Positions 46,311-55,674 of a stretch of DNA of 64,000 nt are shown here, in pieces. The notes under the pieces are model-generated. The model was not told where the DNA came from, did no database searches, and saw only the letters and a program-made list of their open reading frames with translations. Position 1 is the stretch's first letter, and the number at the start of each line of letters is the position of its first letter. Origin of the DNA: Calothrix parasitica NIES-267 (GTDB lineage Bacteria; Cyanobacteriota; Cyanobacteriia; Cyanobacteriales; Nostocaceae). The stretch is from assembly GCF_002368095.1 (NCBI RefSeq), contig NZ_AP018227.1, forward strand, positions 7,394,123-7,458,122. The letters run 5' to 3'. A program made the position numbers and the translations under genes.

Positions 46311-47015
46311 ATGCTCAAAAAAGTTGATACAAATATCTGGGTTACCGAACAGAAACTGAAATATTGGGGATTAGAGGTGGGTACGAGAATGACTATTATT
46401 CGCCTCGAAAACGGTGAACTTGTGGTGATTTCTCCAATTAAGGTAGATAGCAAAACTATTAATCAAATTAACGAAATTGGTAAAGTTAGTATCATAATTG
46501 CTCCTAATCTTTACCATCACCTTTCTATATCTGATTTTAAATATATTTATCCCGATGCCAAGATTTTTGCTGCTCCAGGTTTGGACTCTAAGCGGCAAGA
46601 TATTGATTTTGATAAAATTATTAATCAAGGAAAAATTGGGGCTAAGGATGAACTTGAGTATTTTTTATTTGAAGGCTTTAAAATTCTAGATTTAAAAGGA
46701 GCATCCCCATTAAATGAGATTGTTTTTTTTCATCAAAAAAGCCAGACTTTAATTCTTACAGATACAGCATTTCATTTTGATGAAACTTTCCCTTTTACAA
46801 CTCAGTTAACAATGAGAGTAATTGGAGGTTACAAAAAACTAGAACCTTCAATTTTAGAGAAATTAGCGATACGAGAAAAACAAAAGGTAAAAAATTCAAT
46901 TCAAACAGTGCTGAAGTGGAATTTTGAAAGAGTAATTGTAGCTCACGGTAGTATTCTTGATAATCAAGGAAAAGAAGAACTGGAAAAAGGATACAACTGG
47001 GCTTTATTTAGTTAA
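46311..47015 (+). CDS. DUF4336 domain-containing protein (metallo-beta-lactamase-like fold)
   Basis: A 234-residue protein of the DUF4336 family. The pattern resembles a divergent metallo-beta-lactamase fold: VDTNIWVTEQKLKYWGLEVG at the N-terminus, TRMTIIRLENGELVVISPIK, then IIAPNLYHHLSISDFKYIYP and, late, VIVAHGSILDNQGKEELEKG. The HxHxDH motif of active metallo-hydrolases is reduced to HHLS, so metal binding is doubtful. No signal peptide. Function unknown. The next gene downstream, a kinase, begins 135 bases on. Confidence 0.78.
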   Translation: MLKKVDTNIWVTEQKLKYWGLEVGTRMTIIRLENGELVVISPIKVDSKTINQINEIGKVSIIIAPNLYHHLSISDFKYIYPDAKIFAAPGLDSKRQDIDFDKIINQGKIGAKDELEYFLFEGFKILDLKGASPLNEIVFFHQKSQTLILTDTAFHFDETFPFTTQLTMRVIGGYKKLEPSILEKLAIREKQKVKNSIQTVLKWNFERVIVAHGSILDNQGKEELEKGYNWALFS

Positions 47016-47150
47016 CAGTTAACAGTTATCAATTACCAATTACCAATTCCCCAGTTCCCAATCCCCAATTCTTTACATAAAATTACTCTTGCTTAATATC
47101 CGAGTGGGGTTAAACTACAAACACGTAAAGCTGTAACTCCATCCGTAGAA

Positions 47151-48647
47151 ATGAGCCTCTGTATTAATCCTTTGTGTCAGAAGCCAGAAGAAAACCCCGA
47201 TAATACCCTATTCTGCTTTGGTTGCGGTTCGGAATTGCTGCTAGAAGGTCGTTATCGGGTCACAAAAGAACTTGGTGGTGGTGGTTTCGGTAAAACCTAC
47301 GAGATTAACGAAGCGCGAAGCAATACCAACAAAGTGCTAAAAGTACTGATTAATAACCATCCTAAAGCTGTGGAATTGTTCCAACGGGAAGCTGAGGTTT
47401 TAAAGTCGTTGAATCATCCAGGTATTCCCAAGGTGGAATCGGACAGCTATTTTACATACTTTTCTAGAAGTAGTAGCGAACCCCTTCATTGCTTGATAAT
47501 GGAAAAAATTGAAGGTTTGGATTTATGGGAATATATTCGACAACGAGAAAAACGTCCTATTGATGAAAAATTAGCAATTCAATGGTTAAGCGAAATTGTT
47601 GAAATTCTGCAAAAAGTCCACAGTCAAAACTTCTTTCATCGCGATATCAAACCATCAAATATTATGTTAAGACCGAATGGTCGTTTGGCTTTAATTGATT
47701 TTGGTAGCGCACGACAAGTTACAGAAACTTATATATCAAAGCAGGTTCAAGGACAAGTTACGGGAATTATGACTGCTGGTTACAGTCCTCCAGAACAAAT
47801 GCACGGACAAGCGATGCAGCAATCAGATTTCTTTGCATTAGCACGAACTTTTATTTTCTTACTCACTGGAAGAGAACCAGGTGATTTTTATAATGCACAA
47901 ACAGGGGAATTAAAATGGCAAGAATCCACGCTTGGTGTAAAACCAGAATTTGCATCTCTGCTCGACCAAATGATGGAACATGTACCTAATTTACGACCTG
48001 CAAATACTCAGATAATTTCACAAAAGCTAGCAGATATTAATAGTTACAATCCAGCTAGTCAGCCAATTTATCAATCAGGAGATATACCACCTACTATTCT
48101 TCCTGGTAATTATAATGCTACAGAAAATTATAAAGAACAATCTCAAGAAAAATCTAATTATGCAACTATTATCAGAAGGTTTTGTGCTTATCAGATTGAT
48201 TTGATAATTTTATTATTTATAAGTACTCTTATCGCCATCTTCTTACAAAGTTTCCTCGGCTTTGATTCAACTTATACGGGAGTTATTGTCGCAAATATAT
48301 GGTGTGGCGCATCAGGATGGCTAATTGGGGGTCTAATTTTGACTATTGAGGAATCAGCAATAGGTCAAATTTTTTTGATGATAGGTTTAACCCTAAATTG
48401 GATTTATTTCACAGTTTTAGAAAGTTCAAAATTACAATCTACATTCGGAAAACATATTTTAGGAGTTAAAGTTACGAATTTAAACTATAAAAAAATGTCT
48501 TTTGCACAAGCTAACATTAGATATTGGAGCAAATTAATTTCAATGTTAATGTTAATATTAATCTTCGGCATAATTAGGCTGATGCGTAATGATAAAGAAC
48601 AAATTTTTCATGATGAGTTGGCTAAAACTATAGTAGTTCGTAAGTAA
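47151..48647 (+). CDS. zinc-ribbon Ser/Thr protein kinase with C-terminal RDD membrane domain
   Basis: A 498-residue fusion. Residues 1-27 hold four cysteines as CINPLC and FCFGCG, a zinc ribbon. A Hanks-type kinase covers about 32-295: GGGGFGKTYEI glycine loop, lysine in KVLKVLI, catalytic HRDIKPSNIMLRPNG, LIDFGSARQV and AGYSPPEQMHG. The C-terminal part (about 340-498) is an RDD-type membrane domain starting RRFCAYQIDLIILLFIST and ending FGKHILGVKVTNLN...RYWSKLISMLML. It should phosphorylate proteins at the membrane; the RDD part may sense or transport. The start ATG gives the complete zinc ribbon. Confidence 0.9.
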   Translation: MSLCINPLCQKPEENPDNTLFCFGCGSELLLEGRYRVTKELGGGGFGKTYEINEARSNTNKVLKVLINNHPKAVELFQREAEVLKSLNHPGIPKVESDSYFTYFSRSSSEPLHCLIMEKIEGLDLWEYIRQREKRPIDEKLAIQWLSEIVEILQKVHSQNFFHRDIKPSNIMLRPNGRLALIDFGSARQVTETYISKQVQGQVTGIMTAGYSPPEQMHGQAMQQSDFFALARTFIFLLTGREPGDFYNAQTGELKWQESTLGVKPEFASLLDQMMEHVPNLRPANTQIISQKLADINSYNPASQPIYQSGDIPPTILPGNYNATENYKEQSQEKSNYATIIRRFCAYQIDLIILLFISTLIAIFLQSFLGFDSTYTGVIVANIWCGASGWLIGGLILTIEESAIGQIFLMIGLTLNWIYFTVLESSKLQSTFGKHILGVKVTNLNYKKMSFAQANIRYWSKLISMLMLILIFGIIRLMRNDKEQIFHDELAKTIVVRK

Positions 48648-48784
48648 ATTTTTAACCGCTCATCCGCACTTATTATGCTGTAAAATTATACTGTAAAAAT
48701 AGTAAAGAAAGGAATAGGAATAGGGGATATGGAGTATGAATATTTCATAATCTGATATTATCTCTATAATAGTTACCGAAGCCC

Positions 48785-49010
48785 TTTCTTCTAACGGAGA
48801 CGCTGCGCTAACGGGCAAAAGTCACGAAGTAAGAAGTAAAAAGTAATAAATTTAAGTTAAGCCCGTTCACGCGGAGCGTGAGGAGCAAACATGGTAAAAA
48901 GCCTCGTTTTTCAAAGACGAATAAAAAATAAATTATTATTATTTGAATCCTTTATCTAAAAGGTAGAGGTACTACTTCTTACTTCTTACTTACTACTTCT
49001 TACTTGTGAA
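48785..49010. repeat. composite repeat region before the cysteine desulfurase gene
   Basis: AACGGAGACGCTGCGCTAAC lies near 48797. GAAGTAAGAAGTAAAAAGTA (about 48826) faces complementary TTACTTCTTACTTACTACTT tracts at 48970-49008. The TTCACGCGGAGCGTG repeat, as at 44000, lies near 48868. It is the same architecture as the region at 43845-44075. Confidence 0.75.
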
Positions 49011-49020
49011 ATTCGTAACC

Positions 49021-50187
49021 ATGTCCCAACGTCCTATCTACCTAGATTGCCACTCTACAACACCGGTTGATGAAAGAGTATTAAATGCAATGCTCCCTTA
49101 CTTCACCGAACATTTTGGCAATCCTTCAAGTATTGGTCATATTTATGGCTGGGAAGCGGAAGCTGCGGTTAAAAAAGCGCGAGAAACTATTGCAGCAGCT
49201 ATTAATTCAAGCCCCGAAGAAATCATTTTTACCAGCGGTGCGACGGAAGCAAATAATTTAGCTATTAAAGGTGTTGCTGAAGCTTATTTTACTAAAGGTC
49301 AACATATTATCACCGTCCAAACCGAGCATAGTGCAGTAATTGACCCTTGTAACTATTTAAAAACTTTAGGTTTTGAAATTACTTTTCTGACCGTACAAAA
49401 AGATGGAATTATTAATCTTAACGAATTAGAAAAAACCTTTCGTGATGACACTATTTTAGTTTCAGTGATGGCCGCAAATAACGAAATTGGAGTTTTACAA
49501 CCGCTTGCTGAAATTGGTGCAATATGTCGCAAAAGAAATATTATTTTTCATTCAGATAGCGCTCAAGCAATCGGTAAAATACCCTTAGATGTACGAGGGA
49601 TGAATATTGATTTAATGTCATTAACCGCACATAAAATATACGGATGCAAAGGAATCGGAGCCTTATACGTAAGTCGTCGTAATCCTAGAATTAGATTGGC
49701 TTCCCAACAACACGGTGGCGGTCAAGAACGGGGGATGCGTTCCGGTACATTATATACACCGCAAATTGTTGGATTCGGAAAAGCTGTAGAAATAGCGCTG
49801 CAAAACCAAACTACAGAAAACGAATTTATTACCCGACTTAGACAGAAATTGTGGGAACAGATTTCACAACTAAAAGGGATTCATCTTAACGGACATCCAA
49901 CTCAAAGGTTAGCGGGAAACTTGAACGTTAGTGTTGAAGGAGTAGATGGTTCGGCATTATTGTTAGGATTGCAGCAAGTAATGGCAGTTTCCTCTGGTTC
50001 TGCTTGTTCGTCAATAAGTACTTCACCTTCTCACGTGTTAACAGCATTAGGTCACTCGGAAAAACTTGCTTCTGCTTCGGTTAGATTTGGAATAGGAAGA
50101 TTCAATACTGTTGAAGAAATAAACAAAGTAGCAGAACATTTTATTTCCACAGTTAAAAGCTTGCGTAAACAAGCTGCGATAATTTAG
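49021..50187 (+). CDS. cysteine desulfurase
   Basis: A 388-residue PLP enzyme of the IscS/NifS class that takes sulfur from cysteine for Fe-S clusters and thiolation. It has PIYLDCHSTTPVDERVL at the N-terminus, the PLP-binding lysine in SLTAHKIYGCKGIGALYV (about 198) and the catalytic cysteine loop VSSGSACSSISTSPSHVL (about 320). I use the ATG at 49021; an in-frame GTG at 49006 would add five residues. No iscU, nifU or suf gene is nearby, so it may be the general housekeeping copy. A strong hairpin terminator follows. Confidence 0.94.
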   Translation: MSQRPIYLDCHSTTPVDERVLNAMLPYFTEHFGNPSSIGHIYGWEAEAAVKKARETIAAAINSSPEEIIFTSGATEANNLAIKGVAEAYFTKGQHIITVQTEHSAVIDPCNYLKTLGFEITFLTVQKDGIINLNELEKTFRDDTILVSVMAANNEIGVLQPLAEIGAICRKRNIIFHSDSAQAIGKIPLDVRGMNIDLMSLTAHKIYGCKGIGALYVSRRNPRIRLASQQHGGGQERGMRSGTLYTPQIVGFGKAVEIALQNQTTENEFITRLRQKLWEQISQLKGIHLNGHPTQRLAGNLNVSVEGVDGSALLLGLQQVMAVSSGSACSSISTSPSHVLTALGHSEKLASASVRFGIGRFNTVEEINKVAEHFISTVKSLRKQAAII

Positions 50188-50209
50188 ATATTGACATGTT
50201 AAGAAACAG

Positions 50210-50241
50210 AAACCCGATTTTTTGGAAAAACCGGGTTTTTG
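50210..50241. terminator. terminator between cysteine desulfurase and MetOD1-like gene B
   Basis: AAACCCGATTTTT and AAAAACCGGGTTT pair over 12 of 13 positions with a 3-base loop, followed by TTGAATTTT. The A- and T-rich flanks would serve both convergent genes. Confidence 0.8.
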
Positions 50242-50311
50242 AATTTTCACGAATTATTTAAAAAAGGTTTTCTTAAATTGCGGATATAGAAACAAAATAA
50301 TTAATTGTGAA

Positions 50312-50845
50312 TTATTTAAAATATTCTCTACCTGGAGATTCTTCAACTTCTTTTGTAAGTCTTAGGTAAATTACAACTCTACATTCAGGATTTTCTTGAG
50401 CAATAGTTTCTTGAAGTTCAACTTTAGCATAACCAAGATTTTCAGCAGCGATAGAACCAAAGATATTAGAAGTCATCATACACATCGAAGGACGATTGCG
50501 AACTTTATCCCCGAATGGACAAGTACGATTACCAAAAACTATTTTTTCATCGCTTTCTTCAATTATGTAAAAATCACCTTGAATCCGGTTTTTAAAATCA
50601 ACTAAAACTTTAGCAACTTGCTCGCGGGAAAGATTGTATACTTGTAAAGCAGATTTGTATTTTCTGTCTACTTCTCTGCCCATATTTTGAGCAGCTACGC
50701 TGATAAATTCTGAAGCTTCTTCCGCACCAACTACCTTTTGTAAACTACCTGATAACTCTTGGAATAGGGTGCGTATAAATAAATCACTTTCCAATGAAAT
50801 ATCAAGAGGAGTTGTTGAAGTTTCGGTAGCTTCATATTTGGTCAT
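50312..50845 (-). CDS. MetOD1-like sensory/output protein B
   Basis: A 177-residue soluble protein, recognised with moderate confidence as the methanogen output domain 1 (MetOD1) family. Its centre has [20 protein letters not shown] (about 105-124), followed by [20 protein letters not shown] and a third cysteine in NPECRVVIYL. These three cysteines are kept in the paralogue at 55823, suggesting a metal, Fe-S or redox site. MetOD1 domains are usually outputs of sensor kinases. It is encoded 151 bases after histidine kinase B on the same strand, so it likely belongs to that operon. Confidence 0.7.
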   Translation of the reverse strand: MTKYEATETSTTPLDISLESDLFIRTLFQELSGSLQKVVGAEEASEFISVAAQNMGREVDRKYKSALQVYNLSREQVAKVLVDFKNRIQGDFYIIEESDEKIVFGNRTCPFGDKVRNRPSMCMMTSNIFGSIAAENLGYAKVELQETIAQENPECRVVIYLRLTKEVEESPGREYFK

Positions 50846-50996
50846 GATGATGCTATATCAAATAAACTGGTAGATATAGTTTTATTTTTCCCTGAAACAT
50901 ATCTTTACATATCATTCTAATGGCTAAAAAGTTATAATTTTGGTTTATTAATAGTAGGAATTATCAAAAGTTATATATGTTTGATAGATAAAATAA

Positions 50997-52994
50997 TCAA
51001 AGCTGATTAATCGGAATTTCAATCATAAATTCTGTACTTATTTCAGGTGAAGAATTACAAGATAATTTACCGTGATGTTTATCTACTATGATTTGATAGC
51101 TAATAGATAAGCCCAATCCCGTACCTTTCCCAACTTCTTTGGTAGTAAAGAAAGGGTCAAATAACCTAGATTGAACTGGGACTGGAATCCCCGAACCGTT
51201 ATCAGCAATTCGGATTAATATATTGTTATTACCAGATAATTCTGTCGAAACCTGTATTTGAGGGGAAAAACTTTGATTTTTATTTACTTCGTCATCTAAT
51301 GCATCAATTGCATTAGCAAGAATATTCATAAATACCTGATTCAATTGTCCAGCATAACAGTCAACTTTGGGTAAGGAAGAATATTCTTTAATTACCTCAA
51401 TTTCTGGATGATTTGCTGTCTCTTTCAAGCGATTGTGCAAAATTAATAATGTACTATCAATTCCCTCATGAATATCTACTCGTTTGAATTCAGCTTCATC
51501 AAGTCGGGAAAAATTTCGCAGCGATAGAACTATCTCTTTAATTCTTTCGGTTCCGTTTTGCATTGAATTAAGCAATTTAACAAAGTCTTCTTTTATAAAA
51601 TCTAATTCAAGCGCTTCAATTTCTTTTTGAACTTCTTGTATCGGTTCGGGATAATTTTTTTGATAAAGTTCGATAATTCTAATTAAATCTTGAGCGTATT
51701 CGCAAGCGGGTTCAAGATTACCATGTACAAAGCTGACTGGATTATTAATTTCATGGGCTACACCTGCAACCATTTGACCGAGAGAAGACATTTTCTCGCT
51801 TTGAATTACTTGAGCTTGAGTACGCTGTAGTTCTTGCAATGTTTTCTGAAGAGATATATTTTTATCATTTAATTCCAGAGTTCTGAGTTCTACTCTATGT
51901 TCTAAAGTTTGGTTATTTATTTCTAATTCTTCATTTATTTCTTCTTGTCTTTTTAATAATAAAGCTACCTGCTCTGTCATATAGTTAAAGCTTTGAGCTA
52001 AGATACTAATTTCATCATTTCCTTTTATATAAATTTTATTAGAGAAATCACCACTGGCTAATTTTCTTGTTACATTAGTTAAGTAAATAATGCGATTAGT
52101 AATCAATGTGATAATTTTAAAGACAACAAAACTGAATATAATTGCTCCTATTAAAGAAAAAATTATAATACTAATCCACATTTGCGTTTGACTATATTCT
52201 AAAGAAACAACGGGATTGAGTAATACTAATTTTGAATCTGCATCATTTAATCCAACTATTTCTACAGAATAAGCAATATAGTTTTTTCCACCAATATTGA
52301 TTTTTACCGGTGGAGATTTTGTTGATGGTGGTTGCCAAAAACTAATTTTAGCAACCGGTAAAGTAGATGCAGTTACTTTACTATTTTGGATTGTAACTAA
52401 GTGTGGTTCTGTTTTGGAACGTATGCGGATTAAGACCTCATCATCAATTAAAGTGCCAACAATTACTCCACCCAAAATTTTTTGTGTTGATTTAACCGAA
52501 GTTAAACCTACCATTAAAGAAGCTGTATTGTCCTTTGTCGCAATAACATCAAAATAATCTATTCCAATACTGGCAGCTTGATTAATTGCAGCAATATCAA
52601 ACTGAACCGAAATAATTTCTTGTTGGCGCACCCTTGCTAGTTTTGTACCTTTGGTATCTACAACTTTAATAAAATCTAGTTGTAAGGATTCCTTCAAAGG
52701 TAACAAAGCTCTTAATAATGCAGCTTTATCTTTTTTTGCTACTAGCTGAGACACTTCTTTTGAATCAGCAACCCATCTTGCTTTTAAAAATAATAATTTT
52801 TTTTCTCTCTTCAGAGTATCTGTAACTAAAGAAGAAACTCCCTTCGTTTCTGCTTTGAGTTTTTCTTCCGAACGGTAAGTAAAAAAATAGCCCAAGCTGA
52901 TTGTTCCCACCGTCCAAATACTCATAAAAACTAAAAGCAGCGGTAAAAGAATTTTAGTTTTTAAAGGGAGTTTTGAATATTGTTTTTTCAACAT
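50997..52994 (-). CDS. membrane sensor histidine kinase B (Cache-like, HAMP, HisKA, HATPase)
   Basis: A 665-residue kinase. Membrane segment 1 is about 15-37, a periplasmic Cache-like domain about 40-265, membrane segment 2 about 273-297, HAMP about 298-350 and a coiled coil about 340-400. HisKA has the phospho-histidine in GVAHEINNPVSFVHGN. The HATPase has N box NILANAIDAL, G1 IADNGSGIP, F box LFDPFFTTKEVGKGTGLGLS. The last glycine-rich box is degenerate (SSPEISTEF, where the paralogue has SSPGEGTEF). It starts 6 bases after a PstS-like binding protein gene, so that protein may present its ligand to this kinase. No response regulator nearby. Confidence 0.92.
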   Translation of the reverse strand: MLKKQYSKLPLKTKILLPLLLVFMSIWTVGTISLGYFFTYRSEEKLKAETKGVSSLVTDTLKREKKLLFLKARWVADSKEVSQLVAKKDKAALLRALLPLKESLQLDFIKVVDTKGTKLARVRQQEIISVQFDIAAINQAASIGIDYFDVIATKDNTASLMVGLTSVKSTQKILGGVIVGTLIDDEVLIRIRSKTEPHLVTIQNSKVTASTLPVAKISFWQPPSTKSPPVKINIGGKNYIAYSVEIVGLNDADSKLVLLNPVVSLEYSQTQMWISIIIFSLIGAIIFSFVVFKIITLITNRIIYLTNVTRKLASGDFSNKIYIKGNDEISILAQSFNYMTEQVALLLKRQEEINEELEINNQTLEHRVELRTLELNDKNISLQKTLQELQRTQAQVIQSEKMSSLGQMVAGVAHEINNPVSFVHGNLEPACEYAQDLIRIIELYQKNYPEPIQEVQKEIEALELDFIKEDFVKLLNSMQNGTERIKEIVLSLRNFSRLDEAEFKRVDIHEGIDSTLLILHNRLKETANHPEIEVIKEYSSLPKVDCYAGQLNQVFMNILANAIDALDDEVNKNQSFSPQIQVSTELSGNNNILIRIADNGSGIPVPVQSRLFDPFFTTKEVGKGTGLGLSISYQIIVDKHHGKLSCNSSPEISTEFMIEIPINQL

Positions 52995-53000
52995 CTGCTT

Positions 53001-53855
53001 TTATTTATCAGTTGATGGTACGAAACCAGAATTATTTAAAATCTCGGCTCCTTTTTTACTAAAAGCAAAATCCAAGTATTTTTGAGTTATTTCTGAAGGT
53101 TTTTTGTTCCATACAACCCCGATACTACGTACCATACTATATTTGCCAGACTTTATATTTGCTTGAGTGGGTTCTATATTATTAAGACTAAGACGATTAA
53201 CCGGTAATTTATTGGATATAGTATAAGCAAGGGAAAAAGTACCAATGCTATAAGGAGTATTTTGTAAAGCATTAATTAGTTCAGGTTCATAACGCATAAT
53301 CGCAGCTTTCGGCGCATTTTTGAGTTCTTTACCTAAGTAATGCTTGCGTAACAACCTTTTAGCTGATTCGTCTTCTGGACGGTCTAAAACTATAATTTCC
53401 TCATTAGGACCACCTAATTCTTGCCAATTTGTTACAGCACCGCTATAAATTGCTTTGAGTTGTTGTGTGGTTAAATTACTTATTCCTTTGACGCTCGGAT
53501 GAGTTGCTACCACTAACCCATCAGTTGCAAGTTGCTTATAATTTATAGAACCATCATCTTCATCCAGTTTCAACTTGCGACTCACACCAGCAACATCTCT
53601 TAATCCTTGTTTTACTCCAGCAATTCCACTTCCTGATTGACCTTTAGGTAAAAAAGTAAATTTAACGTTTTGATTTTGAATTGCATAAGCCTCACCTAAA
53701 AGCTTTATTGCTGTATGAGTGCTACTCGAACCACCGAGTTTAATTTCCTGTTGAGTTTTAACTTCTGCTTGTGTAGCGTTATTAGAAGTGCAGCTTGTTG
53801 TTCCAAGCAAAGCAGCAAGACCGAATGCTACTGTAAATAAAAGACTTCGCTTCAT
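53001..53855 (-). CDS. PstS-like phosphate-type substrate-binding lipoprotein
   Basis: A 284-residue periplasmic binding protein. The signal (KRSLLFTVAFGLAALLGTTSC) ends in a lipobox. The PstS-family pattern is clear: EIKLGGSSSTHTAIKLLGEA, then FLPKGQSGSGIAGVKQGLRD (the anion-binding GSG loop, about 70-90), QLKAIYSGAVTNWQELGG and the late YSIGTFSLAY. It binds phosphate or a similar oxyanion. No pstC, pstA or pstB is adjacent; instead a membrane histidine kinase begins 6 bases later. This suggests a sensing rather than a transport role. MITE copy C lies 150 bases upstream of its start. Confidence 0.88.
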   Translation of the reverse strand: MKRSLLFTVAFGLAALLGTTSCTSNNATQAEVKTQQEIKLGGSSSTHTAIKLLGEAYAIQNQNVKFTFLPKGQSGSGIAGVKQGLRDVAGVSRKLKLDEDDGSINYKQLATDGLVVATHPSVKGISNLTTQQLKAIYSGAVTNWQELGGPNEEIIVLDRPEDESAKRLLRKHYLGKELKNAPKAAIMRYEPELINALQNTPYSIGTFSLAYTISNKLPVNRLSLNNIEPTQANIKSGKYSMVRSIGVVWNKKPSEITQKYLDFAFSKKGAEILNNSGFVPSTDK

Positions 53856-54005
53856 AAGATTTATTAGATAGATACGACTTATTTAGATTAGTACCTAAGT
53901 TGGTATAATTATATATTTCCCAAATGAATCTCAATAATTTAGATATTTATCCTAAAATTTGAGGAAGTCTTTGATTATTATCTATATTTGTAAATCTAAT
54001 TAATT

Positions 54006-54134
54006 AGGACTTACGCAAAAGTAACGTAATTGCGTCCGGGCCGAGCGACAGCGACGTAATCTCTCGAAACCTTGGGATTGCTTCCCTACACTCCGTTTCG
54101 GTTCGCAATGACAATTTTGCTTTGCGTAAGTCCT
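54006..54134. mobile_element. MITE family 1, copy C (129 bp)
   Basis: Complete inverted-repeat ends AGGACTTACGCAAA and TTTGCGTAAGTCCT. The interior is the reverse orientation of copy A (ATTGCTTCCCTACACTCCGT). It lies between histidine kinase A and the PstS-like gene, in the probable promoter region of the latter. Confidence 0.88.
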
Positions 54135-54186
54135 GTTAATATTCAATTAACGCAAAATGACTTAATTATTCTTTTTACTATATAAA

Positions 54187-55518
54187 TTAATACTGTTTAA
54201 TTGGAATTTCAATAATAAATTCTGTACCTTCTCCAGGAGAAGAATTAAACGATAATTTACCCTGATGCTTATCTACAATAATTTGATAGCTAATGGACAA
54301 ACCTAATCCCGTACCTTTGCCAATTTCTTTAGTTGTAAAGAAAGGGTCGAATAATTTAGATTGAATTGACAATGGAATTCCCGAACCATTATCAGCAATA
54401 CGAATTACAATATTGCTACCAGATAATTCTGTAGAGATTTTTATTTGAAGATTAAAATTTTGATTTTTATTAACTTGACTATCTAATGCATCGATTGCAT
54501 TAGCCAAAATATTCATAAACACTTGATTTAATTGTCCAGCATAACAATCAACTTTAGGTAAAGAAGAATATCTTTTAATCACCTCAATTCCGGGATGATT
54601 GGGTTTTGATTTTAAACGGTTCTGTAAAATAAGTAATGTACTATCAATTCCCTGATGTATATCTACTTGTTTAAAATCAGCTTCATCAAGTCGGGAGAAA
54701 TTTCGCAGCGATAGAACTATCTCTTTAATTCTTTCTGTTCCATTTTTCATGGAATTAAGCAATTCTATAAAGTCTTTTTTGAGAAAATCTAGTTGAATAG
54801 CTTCAGTTTCTGCTTCAATTTCTTCTACTGGGTTAGGATAATTTTTTTGATAAAGTTCAATAATTCTAATTAAATCTTGAGCATATAAATTTGCTGGAAG
54901 TATGTTGCCATGAATAAAGCTTACAGGATTATTTATTTCATGAGCTACACCTGCAACCGTTTGACCGAGAGCAGACATTTTTTCGCTTTGAACTAGTTTT
55001 GATTGGGTGCGTCTAAGTTCTCTAAGAGCATCTTCTAAATCTTCTGCTTTTTGTCGCAACTCTAATTCTGAGTTTCGTAAAGCACTTTCTACTTTTTTAC
55101 GTTTATAAGCTTCTTTGATTAATTTGTTGTCTATTTGTTGGTTAAGTTGAGCAAAATTATTGTTAGCTGAAGTACGATTTTCTAATCTGATTAAAATTAT
55201 AGCAGGAGAAGAAGACGATGATGGTTGAACAACAGCACCTTCACAACGACAAGCTAAATTTTTTTTATCAGGTTGGCAAAAATTCAAACGACCAATAATC
55301 ATTTGACGACTTTTAGAACAAGCTTGTAGATAATTAATTACTTCATTTGATGGCTCATTCACAATATCGTAAAGTAATTTATTTTCTAATTGTTTACTTT
55401 TATAACCTAGCATTTTTGCTAAAGCTGGATTTATTTTTATAACTATTCCTTCACTATTTAACAAAATTAAATGTTCTGGAAAAATCTGTAAAATTTTATT
55501 GAAATATTCGCTATTCAT
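54187..55518 (-). CDS. PAS-domain sensor histidine kinase A
   Basis: A 443-residue soluble kinase. A PAS domain covers about 1-115 (HLILLNSEGIVIKINPALAK, MLGYKSKQLENKLLYDIVNE), a coiled coil about 125-185 (SELELRQKAEDLEDALRELR), HisKA with GVAHEINNPVSFIHGN and HATPase with NILANAIDAL, IADNGSGIP, LFDPFFTTKEIGKGTGLGLS and an intact SSPGEGTEF. From the HisKA helix onward it is highly similar to histidine kinase B, showing duplication with exchange of the input part. I set the start at the ATG 55518; the upstream TTG at 55560 lies inside MITE copy D. No membrane segment. Confidence 0.92.
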   Translation of the reverse strand: MNSEYFNKILQIFPEHLILLNSEGIVIKINPALAKMLGYKSKQLENKLLYDIVNEPSNEVINYLQACSKSRQMIIGRLNFCQPDKKNLACRCEGAVVQPSSSSSPAIILIRLENRTSANNNFAQLNQQIDNKLIKEAYKRKKVESALRNSELELRQKAEDLEDALRELRRTQSKLVQSEKMSALGQTVAGVAHEINNPVSFIHGNILPANLYAQDLIRIIELYQKNYPNPVEEIEAETEAIQLDFLKKDFIELLNSMKNGTERIKEIVLSLRNFSRLDEADFKQVDIHQGIDSTLLILQNRLKSKPNHPGIEVIKRYSSLPKVDCYAGQLNQVFMNILANAIDALDSQVNKNQNFNLQIKISTELSGSNIVIRIADNGSGIPLSIQSKLFDPFFTTKEIGKGTGLGLSISYQIIVDKHQGKLSFNSSPGEGTEFIIEIPIKQY

Positions 55519-55547
55519 ATAGTTTTTTGAATATAAAGAAGGATAAT

Positions 55548-55674
55548 AGGACTTACGCAAAAGTAACGTAATTGGGTCATTACGAGCGACAGCGACGTAA
55601 TCTCTCGAAACTTTGGGATTGCTTCCCTACACGTAGTGACCGTCGCAATGACAATTTTGCTTTGCGTAAGTCCT
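55548..55674. mobile_element. MITE family 1, copy D (127 bp)
   Basis: Ends AGGACTTACGCAAA and TTTGCGTAAGTCCT, in the same orientation as copy C. It lies 29 bases upstream of the histidine kinase A start codon, so it has replaced or displaced the original leader between the MetOD1-like gene A and the kinase. Confidence 0.88.

Noticed and set aside
53001-53855. Pst phosphate transport operon
   Set aside because: Only the binding protein is present. No permease or ATPase genes lie on either side.
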